Source of the DNA: Dehalococcoidales bacterium
GTDB lineage: Bacteria > Chloroflexota > Dehalococcoidia > Dehalococcoidales > CSSed11-197
Direction: 5' to 3'
NCBI GenBank assembly: GCA_028705415.1
Contig: JAQWDO010000033.1
Coordinates: 1-7,917 of the forward strand
DNA: 7,917 bases
Shown here in pieces: positions 1-6,602 of the stretch. Every line of letters begins with the position of its first letter. Position 1 is the stretch's first letter. Position numbers and translations under genes: made by a program. Under the pieces are notes generated by a model, which did no database searches, was not told where the DNA came from, and was given only the letters and a program-made list of their open reading frames with translations.

Positions 1-1
1 C

Positions 2-838
2 ATGGCAGGCTGGATCATCAGAAAACCAGTTGCATGGATGATGGATGGAACCTGTCTGGCTTATTCCCGTATATGCGGCGTGCTGGAAAGTATCACGACT
101 GTTATATTCAAACCCCGGCATTTGTTCGTAGCTGACGACGGTTCACCTGCTCCTGAGAAGTTTACCAGGCTTCTAAAAAACCGGGTAACTGTAGTGCACC
201 ATGCAATTGATACCGACCGCTACAAACCCCTTCCAAAGCCGGCAAGATTGTTGGCAAATGTAAAACGTGGCAAGAATCCTTTTATAGTTTTCAGTCCTCA
301 CAGCCTGATACCGGTTAAAGGGCAAGACTATGCCATCAGAGCTTTTGCGCATCTGGTTCATGGCCGAAATATCACCGGTGCAGTGATGATCATTGCTGGT
401 ACAGGAGCGCTTGAAGAAAGGCTGAAACAGCTGGTGAAGAGCCTTTCATTAACTGATTATGTATATTTTCTTCGCTCTATACCCAAAGGTGAAATGCGGG
501 ACTATTATGCACTGTCTGACGCCGTACTGGCTACCAGCATGTACAGCAATATGAACCGGGTTACCCAGGAAGCAATGGCTTGCGCCAAACCGGTCGTCGC
601 TTTTAACTCGGGCGGGACCAACCGGGTTTTAACTGATGGCCAAACCGGCCTGATGGCAGAGCCCGGAAACACATCTATGCTGGCAAATAAACTTGAGTTA
701 ATCTATAAAAATGGAGCTGTAAGGGAAAATATCGGAAAACGCGCCAGAGAATTTATTGTGCGAGAGCGCAATTGGAAAAAACGCATCCAAAAAGAACTGG
801 CAGTGTACCATGAAATGCTGGAGTATAATGTTAGTTAA
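2..838 (+). CDS. GT-B glycosyltransferase, GT4-like (5' partial)
   Basis: This is probably a nucleotide-sugar-dependent glycosyltransferase of the GT4 type, moving a sugar onto a glycolipid or polysaccharide precursor at the cytoplasmic face of the membrane. The visible 278 residues hold the end of the N-terminal domain (about 1-90, with a VHHAIDTDRY stretch at 65-73 where the family usually has a xPNGxD linker) and the whole C-terminal donor-binding domain (about 92-275). Typical elements are the PHSLIPVKG segment at 99-107, GTG at 133-135 and EAMACAKPVVAF at 190-201 followed by SGG. Family members usually have 350-400 residues, so the N-terminal Rossmann half most likely lies left of the window, and the ATG at base 2 is probably internal. 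The first Glu of the usual E-x7-E motif appears to be Ser182. The stop codon lies inside the tail of the convergent neighbour. Donor and acceptor cannot be told from the sequence. Confidence 0.8.
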   Translation: MAGWIIRKPVAWMMDGTCLAYSRICGVLESITTVIFKPRHLFVADDGSPAPEKFTRLLKNRVTVVHHAIDTDRYKPLPKPARLLANVKRGKNPFIVFSPHSLIPVKGQDYAIRAFAHLVHGRNITGAVMIIAGTGALEERLKQLVKSLSLTDYVYFLRSIPKGEMRDYYALSDAVLATSMYSNMNRVTQEAMACAKPVVAFNSGGTNRVLTDGQTGLMAEPGNTSMLANKLELIYKNGAVRENIGKRAREFIVRERNWKKRIQKELAVYHEMLEYNVS

Positions 839-1910
839 CTCCTTCATATATTCTTAATAATTGATGGCTGGTTTTATCCCAGTTAAACCTCCGTTCAACC
901 GTCATCCGTGCGTTCCTTGCCAGTTTCTGTGCCAGCTTCCCGTCACCAATCAGCAGTTTTACAGCTTCCAATATCCTGTCCTCAACGGGTTCAGTAATGA
1001 TCCCGTTTTTCATGTGGTCGATTGCTTCGGCAATTCCGCCAATATTGGTTGCAATAACCGGCTTTTCCAAAGCCATGGCCTCCAGTATAGCCAGCGGCAA
1101 ACCATCAGATAAGGTGATATGTGTGTATATATCGGCAATTGCTACCGGCACAAAGCTGTTTTCAACATCACCGGTAAATATTACATGTTCCTCAAGCTTC
1201 TTTTCCTTTACATACCTCATCAGCTGAGAGGAAAACACTCCCTGCCTGGTCACAACCAGAAGCAAATCAGGCAGTTCAGGTAAAAGCCACTGCAGTACCC
1301 CGATTAACAGCTTCAACCCTTCAGCCTTGAGCTTGTTTGCCGTAAAACTCTGAGCCAGCAAAACAATTGAACTTTCGGGAATTTTAAACCTGCTTCGAAA
1401 TTCATGGATTTCAGCCCCGGTAACAGCAACCGGTTTAACACCAGCATAAGTAACAGCTGTCTGCTTGAACCGCAACTCGTATACTTGCTCGATTTGAGTC
1501 TGCAAAGCCGCCGATACGAAAGTAACACAATCGCACCGGTTAACCAGGCATTGCATAAAAACCCTTCCGAACACGGGAAGGCTTTCATCAGGTGCAGAAT
1601 GAAAAGTATGAACAAGCCTGCAGCGAAAGAACATCCTGTACAGAAAGCCCGCCATTAAACAATACCAGGGCCCGTGTGTGTGAACTATTTGAGGCTTAAT
1701 CTTGCACAGCACCCACAGAGCTTTGAAAGGGAAAAGAAACCTCGGACTGCCGATCTTGTAGTTGCCGGGGTCCTCCCCTTCCTCGAATAACACAGTTAAA
1801 CCGGTTACTTTTTCCTGTAATGCCCCGGCAAGTTCAACCAGGTAGGTTTTTGCCCCACCCCCGCAGCTTTTCTTCCAATAACTGGTAATCAATACTACTT
1901 TGTTTATCAT
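831..1910 (-). CDS. GT4-like glycosyltransferase
   Basis: This is a complete 359-residue GT-B fold glycosyltransferase, the usual length for the GT4 family. The N-terminal acceptor domain starts with a hydrophobic strand (VVLITSYW, 5-12) and the glycine-rich turn CGGGAKTYL at 16-24, then VHTHGPWY at 76-83 and FVSAALQTQI at 131-140. The C-terminal donor domain begins near 180 and carries FTGDVE at 245-250 and the signature SDGLPLAILEAMALEKPVIATNIGG at 268-292, in which the first acid of the E-x7-E pair is Asp269 and the second is Glu277. No signal peptide or membrane helix is visible, as expected for a peripheral cytoplasmic enzyme. The start is chosen because the first strand of the Rossmann fold follows at once; upstream there is only a weak GGGA two bases before the ATG. 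Together with its convergent neighbour it suggests a polysaccharide or glycolipid locus. The sugar and acceptor are unknown. Confidence 0.87.
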   Translation of the reverse strand: MINKVVLITSYWKKSCGGGAKTYLVELAGALQEKVTGLTVLFEEGEDPGNYKIGSPRFLFPFKALWVLCKIKPQIVHTHGPWYCLMAGFLYRMFFRCRLVHTFHSAPDESLPVFGRVFMQCLVNRCDCVTFVSAALQTQIEQVYELRFKQTAVTYAGVKPVAVTGAEIHEFRSRFKIPESSIVLLAQSFTANKLKAEGLKLLIGVLQWLLPELPDLLLVVTRQGVFSSQLMRYVKEKKLEEHVIFTGDVENSFVPVAIADIYTHITLSDGLPLAILEAMALEKPVIATNIGGIAEAIDHMKNGIITEPVEDRILEAVKLLIGDGKLAQKLARNARMTVERRFNWDKTSHQLLRIYEGVN

Positions 1911-2067
1911 TGTCCCAGTTTATCAAGTCAAGATATTTTTGAATACCCCTTGATTGCATAGGATATTAAGCGGGCATTATTTATCTTAAGCCAACTTTCT
2001 ATTCTTCTCAACCCTGTATTTATTATTAAGGATTTGATTAACTGGCCTTTAATAGTTACAATAACGT

Positions 2068-2112
2068 GTTGAAAATATCTTTCCAGCACTTGTTTGCGGT
2101 TGGAAAATATCC
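2068..2112. repeat. Imperfect direct repeats GTTG(G)AAAATATC
   Basis: GTTGAAAATATC at 2068-2079 recurs as GTTGGAAAATATCC at 2099-2112, so the starts are 31 bases apart, close to three turns of B-form DNA. A related AT-rich segment in the opposite orientation (AGATATTTTTGAA) lies at about 1930-1942. The same-face spacing is what a regulator binding site would show, but the copies are short and AT-rich, so chance is a real alternative. Confidence 0.3.
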
Positions 2113-2128
2113 TAAAGCCTGGTTTCGT

Positions 2129-2158
2129 TTGTAAAAATCCTTAACAATTAAATAGATT
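2129..2158 (+). promoter_or_regulatory. Candidate sigma-A promoter for the tRNA-Ser pair
   Basis: TTGTAA (2129-2134, four of six matches to the -35 consensus) is followed after 18 bases by TAGATT (2153-2158, four of six to the -10 consensus). Transcription would begin near 2165, a few bases before the mature tRNA end at 2168, which is a usual geometry for tRNA genes. The matches are modest and the region is AT-rich. Confidence 0.35.
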
Positions 2159-2167
2159 TTTGGCGCT

Positions 2168-2228
2168 GGAGAGGTGTCCGAGTGGTTGATGGTGCCGCTC
2201 TCGAAAAGCGGTCTCCACTTATGTGGAG

Positions 2229-2257
<29 letters not shown>
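2168..2257 (+). tRNA. tRNA-Ser(CGA)
   Basis: This is a serine tRNA reading UCG codons. The acceptor stem pairs GGAGAGG (2168-2174) with CCTCTCC (2247-2253). The anticodon stem CCGCT/AGCGG encloses the seven-base loop CTCGAAA (2200-2206) with anticodon CGA at 2202-2204. The long class II variable arm pairs CTCCAC (2213-2218) with GTGGAG (2223-2228). The T arm pairs GCGGG (2230-2234) with CCCGC (2242-2246) around TTCGAAT. The discriminator is G2254 and the CCA end is encoded at 2255-2257. G73 and the long variable arm are the known seryl-tRNA synthetase identity features. It probably shares a transcript with the next tRNA. Confidence 0.97.
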
Positions 2258-2362
<105 letters not shown>

Positions 2363-2370
2363 CAATTAAT

Positions 2371-2399
2371 TTTTCACTGTATACGCCCTGTGTTAGAAT
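2371..2399 (+). promoter_or_regulatory. Candidate extended -10 promoter for the dprA operon
   Basis: TTTTCA (2371-2376, four of six to the -35 consensus) is followed after 17 bases by TAGAAT (2394-2399), which is preceded by TGT (2391-2393), giving the TGn of an extended -10 element. Transcription would begin around 2405-2407, directly at the TTG start of dprA. The spacing is ideal, but the promoter is read by eye only. Confidence 0.45.
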
Positions 2400-2407
2400 A
2401 AGACACT

Positions 2408-3529
2408 TTGTCTACGAGTTTAACCGAAAAAAAATACTGGCTGGGGTTTTGCCGCATCCCGGGCATTGGCCGTGTCAAGCTCGGGCATATGGAAAGATAC
2501 TTCGGCTCCATGGAAAATGCATGGAAAGCATCTTCTTTTCAGCTGAATCAGTCAGGGCTGGATTCAAATACAGCAGATGCCATCATAAACTGCCGGCGTG
2601 CTGTCAATCCTGATGCTGAAGCATACAAGCTTGAAAAAAACGGCATACAGGCACTTATATACCACGATGAGGATTATCCGGCCAGGCTTAGAGAGATACC
2701 CGATTATCCTCCCGTTCTGTTTTTGAAAGGGGCATTACTTGCCAGCGACGGTATGGGTTTTGCAGTTGTCGGCAGCCGGGTTCCTACAACTTATGGAAAA
2801 CAGGTCACCCGGGAGCTTGCCGGAGGCATTGCCCAGACAGGGCTCACCGTAATCAGCGGGCTGGCAAGAGGAGTTGATACAATTGCACACCAGGCTGCCC
2901 TCGAAGCAGGCGGCAGGACTATCGCGGTTTGCGCTACCGGCCTCGATATTATTTACCCGGCCTCCAACCATGTACTTGCTGAAAAAATTTCCCGGCAGGG
3001 AGCCATTGTCAGTGAATACCCGCCGGGGACACGGCCGCGTCCGGAGTATTTCCCCAGGCGCAACCGCATCATGAGTGGATTGTCCCTGGGTGTCGTAGTC
3101 ACCGAAGCCAGGCATGAAAGCGGGGCTCTTATCACTGCCAGGCTGGCACTTGATTATAACCGGGACGTATTTGCGGTACCGGGCAGCATTTATTCCCCAA
3201 ACAGCCTGGGAACCAATGCACTGATAGGAGAAGGCGCCAAGCTGGTTGGTTCGGTCAACGATATCCTGGAAGAGATAAACCTGTTCCCTGCAATACCCTT
3301 AAAAAAAGCAGTGTCGATTAAACCGGAAAGCCGTACTGAAAAATTGCTGGTCGATGCTCTGGCAACCGAGCCACTGCATATTGATGAGATTGTACAAAAC
3401 ACCGGCCTTCCGGCTTCAGAAGTCAGCAGCACTCTTGCCATGATGGAGTTGAAAGGCTGGGTAAAACAGGTCGGAGTGATGTGCTACGCCCTCTCGCGAC
3501 AGGAAAACTTGAACAAGAAAGTGAAATAA
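2408..3529 (+). CDS. dprA: DNA processing protein DprA (Smf)
   Basis: DprA binds single-stranded DNA taken up in transformation, shields it and loads RecA on it; many non-competent bacteria also keep the gene. The 373 residues show an N-terminal helix-hairpin-helix-like segment with IPGIG at 17-21, then the Rossmann-type core at about 80-290. Core signatures are VGSR (121-124), SGLARGVDTIAH (150-161), ATGLDIIYP (176-184), FPRRNRIMSGLS (215-226), GALITARLA (239-247) and the VPGS...NALIGEGAKLV stretch (257-280). A winged-helix DML1-like domain follows at about 308-362. The start is TTG at 2408: a stop lies in frame at 2399-2401, and the next ATG (codon 28) would remove the conserved YWLGFCRIPGIG. 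No clear ribosome binding site precedes it. Its stop abuts the topA start with no gap (TAAATG), implying coupled expression. Confidence 0.96.
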   Translation: MSTSLTEKKYWLGFCRIPGIGRVKLGHMERYFGSMENAWKASSFQLNQSGLDSNTADAIINCRRAVNPDAEAYKLEKNGIQALIYHDEDYPARLREIPDYPPVLFLKGALLASDGMGFAVVGSRVPTTYGKQVTRELAGGIAQTGLTVISGLARGVDTIAHQAALEAGGRTIAVCATGLDIIYPASNHVLAEKISRQGAIVSEYPPGTRPRPEYFPRRNRIMSGLSLGVVVTEARHESGALITARLALDYNRDVFAVPGSIYSPNSLGTNALIGEGAKLVGSVNDILEEINLFPAIPLKKAVSIKPESRTEKLLVDALATEPLHIDEIVQNTGLPASEVSSTLAMMELKGWVKQVGVMCYALSRQENLNKKVK

Positions 3530-5656
3530 ATGACAACAGATAAAAAAAACCTGGTCATCGTAGAATCACCGGCAAAAGCAAAAACGCTTGCCAGGATTCT
3601 GGGTAATGATTACCGTCTCGAAGCTTCAATGGGGCACATCCGGGACCTGCCAAAAAGCAGCCTTGGTGTGGATATAGAAAAGGGCTTCAAACCAAAATAT
3701 ACCAATCTTGCTGATAAACGTAAAACCATCGCCATGCTAAAAAAAGCTGCCGGCGAATCATCTACCGTTTATCTTGCCACTGACCCGGACAGAGAAGGGG
3801 AAGCCATTGCCTGGCACCTCACTTACATTACGGGATTGAAACCGGAGAATTACAAGAGGGTAGTCTTTCATGAGATAACTGCCCCGGCAATAGAACAGGC
3901 TTTCAAAAAACCCAGATCGCTGGATATAAATCTTATTAACGCCCAGCAGTCCAGACGGGTTCTGGACCGCCTGGTCGGATACAAGTTAAGCCCTTTGCTC
4001 TGGAAAAAGGTGCAAAAAGGCCTTTCTGCAGGAAGGGTTCAATCTGTCGCAGTCAGGATTATCGTTGATCGTGAAAACGAAATAAATGATTTCAAACCGC
4101 GTGAATACTGGGTTATTGAAGTCATGCTTGCCAAGCAGGCGCCGGATAAACACCCGCCGTTCAAGGCTGTTCTCGCCGGAATCCCGGGCACACGCAAGCT
4201 GGAAGTTTCCGAAGCCGGTCAGGCAGATGATATTAAACTTGAACTAGAAAATTCGGCTTATCATGTTCTGCAGGTTAAAATTAAAACTGCAAAACGCCAG
4301 CCAGCTCCGCCTTTTATTACTTCTACTCTCCAGCAGGAGGCATCCCGCCGTTTCCGTTTTAGCGCCAAGCAAACTATGGCTCTGGCACAGCAACTGTACG
4401 AAGGGCTTCCGCTGGGCAAGGAAGGAAACACCGGCCTTATAACCTATATGAGAACCGATTCAACCCACGTTTCTCACCAGAGCATCGAAGAAACCAGAAA
4501 CTATATTACCAGGCATTATGGTCCAGATTATATTCCCGGGCGTCCAAGGGTATTCTCTACTGCCGTCAAGGGAGCACAGGAAGCTCATGAAGCCATACGG
4601 CCCACTTCCATCGAGCGCACTCCGGAAGTGGTTAAGCCATATCTCAATGCCAGCCAGCACAAGTTATACCAGTTGATATGGCAGAGGATGGTAGCCAGCC
4701 AAATGGCCGCCGCCATTTTTGAAAATACCACGGTAGATATTGAAGCCAAAGCCCCCAGCAAAAACAAATACCAGCTGAAAAGCTACAGTTCCGCCAATGT
4801 GTTTCCCGGGTTTCTGGCCCTTTACAGCGAGGCCAGGGATGAGGACGAAGAAGAAACCACCCCCGCTCTGCCTCCACTGGAAAAAGCCGAGATGCTGGAT
4901 ATGAAAAGTATCAAAGCAGACCAGCGCTTCACCAAACCTCCATCCAGGTATACCGAAGCTTCCCTCATCAAGGAACTGGAACAGCGCGGAATTGGCCGTC
5001 CGAGTACCTACGCACCTACCATCTCCACAATTATGGACCGGGAATATGTTGTAAAAGAAAAAATGCAGCTTAAACCCACTGCACTTGGAACACTGGTAAA
5101 CAGCTTTCTGGTTGAGTATTTTCCGGAAGTGGTAGAGGTTGAATTCACTGCCAACATGGAAGGGAAACTGGACAAAGTTGCCAGCGGCGATGCCATATGG
5201 ACGGATGTAGTTGCCGAATTTTACGCTCCTCTTTCGCAAAAACTTGAAGTTGCAGAACAGCAAGCGCAAAGGGTCAAACCACCAGCCCAGCCAACCAATG
5301 AAGTTTGCCCGAAATGCGGTGAGCCCCTGTTTATCAAGGTAGGCAGGTTTGGAAAATATCTTTCTCATGCTGAATACCCCGATGCAAACAGCAAAGATTG
5401 CAAATATACATCCTCCTATCAACTCAAAACCGGAGTAAAATGCCCTGAATGTAACCTGGGGGAAATAGTTGAGAAGTGGAATTCCAAGAAAAAGCATGTT
5501 TTCTACGGTTGTTCCAGGTACCCGGAATGCAAGCTGGCCACCAACTTCAGACCAGTATCCAAACCCTGCCCTGAATGCGGTGGACTGATGAGCCAGTATC
5601 GGATAAAATGGGCCAGATGCTCCAAATGTTCTCACAAGGAAAAATACGAGGGGTAA
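3530..5656 (+). CDS. topA: DNA topoisomerase I (type IA)
   Basis: TopA relaxes negative supercoils by cutting one strand, forming a 5'-phosphotyrosine link and passing the other strand through. The 708 residues start with a TOPRIM domain: VIVESPAKAKTL at 9-20 with Glu12, and ATDPDREGEAIAWHL at 83-97 with the metal-binding triad Asp85, Asp87 and Glu89. The catalytic tyrosine is Tyr306 in TYMRTDSTHVS. AHEAIRPTS (352-360) and RGIGRPSTYAPTIS (486-499) are further family signatures. Three C-terminal zinc-finger-like units follow: Cys593/Cys596 with an irregular second half, Cys638/641/661/667, and Cys680/683/697/700. Length is usual for Gram-positive-type TopA. The ATG directly follows the dprA stop; only a weak AAAGTG stands upstream, so translation is probably coupled. 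In many Firmicutes trmFO comes next; here xerC follows after four bases. Confidence 0.98.
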   Translation: MTTDKKNLVIVESPAKAKTLARILGNDYRLEASMGHIRDLPKSSLGVDIEKGFKPKYTNLADKRKTIAMLKKAAGESSTVYLATDPDREGEAIAWHLTYITGLKPENYKRVVFHEITAPAIEQAFKKPRSLDINLINAQQSRRVLDRLVGYKLSPLLWKKVQKGLSAGRVQSVAVRIIVDRENEINDFKPREYWVIEVMLAKQAPDKHPPFKAVLAGIPGTRKLEVSEAGQADDIKLELENSAYHVLQVKIKTAKRQPAPPFITSTLQQEASRRFRFSAKQTMALAQQLYEGLPLGKEGNTGLITYMRTDSTHVSHQSIEETRNYITRHYGPDYIPGRPRVFSTAVKGAQEAHEAIRPTSIERTPEVVKPYLNASQHKLYQLIWQRMVASQMAAAIFENTTVDIEAKAPSKNKYQLKSYSSANVFPGFLALYSEARDEDEEETTPALPPLEKAEMLDMKSIKADQRFTKPPSRYTEASLIKELEQRGIGRPSTYAPTISTIMDREYVVKEKMQLKPTALGTLVNSFLVEYFPEVVEVEFTANMEGKLDKVASGDAIWTDVVAEFYAPLSQKLEVAEQQAQRVKPPAQPTNEVCPKCGEPLFIKVGRFGKYLSHAEYPDANSKDCKYTSSYQLKTGVKCPECNLGEIVEKWNSKKKHVFYGCSRYPECKLATNFRPVSKPCPECGGLMSQYRIKWARCSKCSHKEKYEG
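5648..5653 (+). promoter_or_regulatory. Ribosome binding site of xerC
   Basis: GAGGGG lies in the last codons of topA, seven bases before the xerC ATG at 5661. It supports that start over any other and fits an independent ribosome entry in an otherwise tightly packed operon. Confidence 0.7.
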
Positions 5657-5660
5657 ACCA

Positions 5661-6602
5661 ATGCAGGAAGTCCTGAAACGTTACCTGGATTACCTGAGGG
5701 CAGAGCGCGGCTTTTCTCCTTATACCGTACGTAATTATACGGCTGATCTTCTTGGCAACAAGACCGGCAGATATGCCATGGGATTTTTCCAGTATCTTCA
5801 GGAAAAAAATATAAAATCATTGAAAAATGTCGATCGGCATATCCTGCGCGACTATATAGGCTACCTGATGGAGCAGAATGTATCCAGAAGAAGCATTTCG
5901 CGCAAGATGTCTGCAATACGCTCGCTTTACCGCTACCTCCTGCGGGAGGGTTATATTGAAGAAAATCCTGTCAAACTTACCACTTCCCCAAAACTGGACC
6001 GGCGGCTGCCGGAATGCCTGAGTAAAGAGGAACTTGACCACCTTCTTTCCACCCCTTCCCCGGATACAGCCCAGGGGATAAGAGACCATGCTATCCTTGA
6101 GTTGATATACGCTTCCGGTATGCGCATCAGCGAAATTAACAGCCTCAACCTCGGGCAGATCAACCTGAATACAGGGGAAATCAAAGTCCTGGGGAAGGGT
6201 TCCAAAGAAAGAATGGTCCTGATCGGAGATATGGCGATAGCAGCTTTGAAAAAATATCTTGAAATAGGCAGGCCGCGGCTGGTCTCCCTCAAGGGAGACC
6301 GGGTTGCACTGTTTATCAACCGGTTTGGCAGGCGCCTCAGCCAGCGCACAATCCAGAATATGCTCGGCCGCTATGCACTCAAAGCCGGAATCGATAAGCA
6401 TGTCTATCCACACCTCTTGCGCCATACCTTCGCCACTCATATGCTGGATGGCGGAGCAGATCTGAGAGTCGTTCAGGAACTACTGGGGCATGCAAGCCTG
6501 GGCACAACCCAGGTATATACTCATGTAACCCAGGCACAAGCCAGGAAGGTGTATCTTGCCGCCCATCCCATGGCAAAAAAAGTGGAACCAGATGCCAAAT
6601 AA
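5661..6602 (+). CDS. xerC: Tyrosine recombinase XerC
   Basis: This is a site-specific recombinase of the Xer branch, which with a partner (XerD) resolves chromosome dimers at a dif site near the terminus. Of its 313 residues, about 1-95 form the SAM-like core-binding domain and about 115-300 the catalytic domain. All catalytic residues are present: Arg155 (SGMRISE), Lys179 (GKGSKER), His251 and Arg254 (HLLRHTFATH), His277 (LLGHASLGTT) and the nucleophile Tyr286 (QVYTHVT). Between NYTADL (25-30) and FFQYL (42-46) there is an extra stretch of roughly eight residues compared with typical XerC. The position behind topA is classical for chromosomal XerC, which argues against a phage or transposon integrase, although XerC and XerD cannot be separated with certainty by motifs alone. 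Its end overlaps pepP. Confidence 0.93.
   Translation: MQEVLKRYLDYLRAERGFSPYTVRNYTADLLGNKTGRYAMGFFQYLQEKNIKSLKNVDRHILRDYIGYLMEQNVSRRSISRKMSAIRSLYRYLLREGYIEENPVKLTTSPKLDRRLPECLSKEELDHLLSTPSPDTAQGIRDHAILELIYASGMRISEINSLNLGQINLNTGEIKVLGKGSKERMVLIGDMAIAALKKYLEIGRPRLVSLKGDRVALFINRFGRRLSQRTIQNMLGRYALKAGIDKHVYPHLLRHTFATHMLDGGADLRVVQELLGHASLGTTQVYTHVTQAQARKVYLAAHPMAKKVEPDAK
6543..6551 (+). promoter_or_regulatory. Possible ribosome binding site for an alternative pepP start
   Basis: AGGAAGGTG lies within xerC, four to six bases before an in-frame TTG at 6556. It is a better match to the 16S rRNA tail than the weak GTGGA at 6582-6586 before the ATG at 6592. It may favour a pepP product 12 residues longer, but the same bases encode ordinary XerC residues, so the match may be accidental. 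Confidence 0.3.

Larger units (their letters stand above)
1911..2167. other. AT-rich intergenic region, no gene seen
   Basis: This stretch separates the divergent glycosyltransferase gene from the serine tRNAs. It is clearly richer in A and T than its surroundings. I see no open frame with family resemblance and no strong hairpin followed by a T run. It holds a candidate tRNA promoter at its right end, two imperfect direct repeats, and should also hold the promoter of the leftward glycosyltransferase gene, which I could not place convincingly. Confidence 0.6.

Noticed and set aside
1911..1990. Promoter for the leftward glycosyltransferase gene
   Set aside because: Several AT-rich words resemble -10 or -35 boxes on the minus strand, but I found no pair with proper spacing.
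4664..5635. A 323-residue open frame on the minus strand inside topA
   Set aside because: It lies opposite the highly conserved topA reading frame, has no recognisable domain, and is rich in Phe and Gly as expected from a mirror of topA codons.
5817..6440. A 207-residue minus-strand frame inside xerC
   Set aside because: It is a shadow of the xerC codons; the + strand frame has all six catalytic residues.
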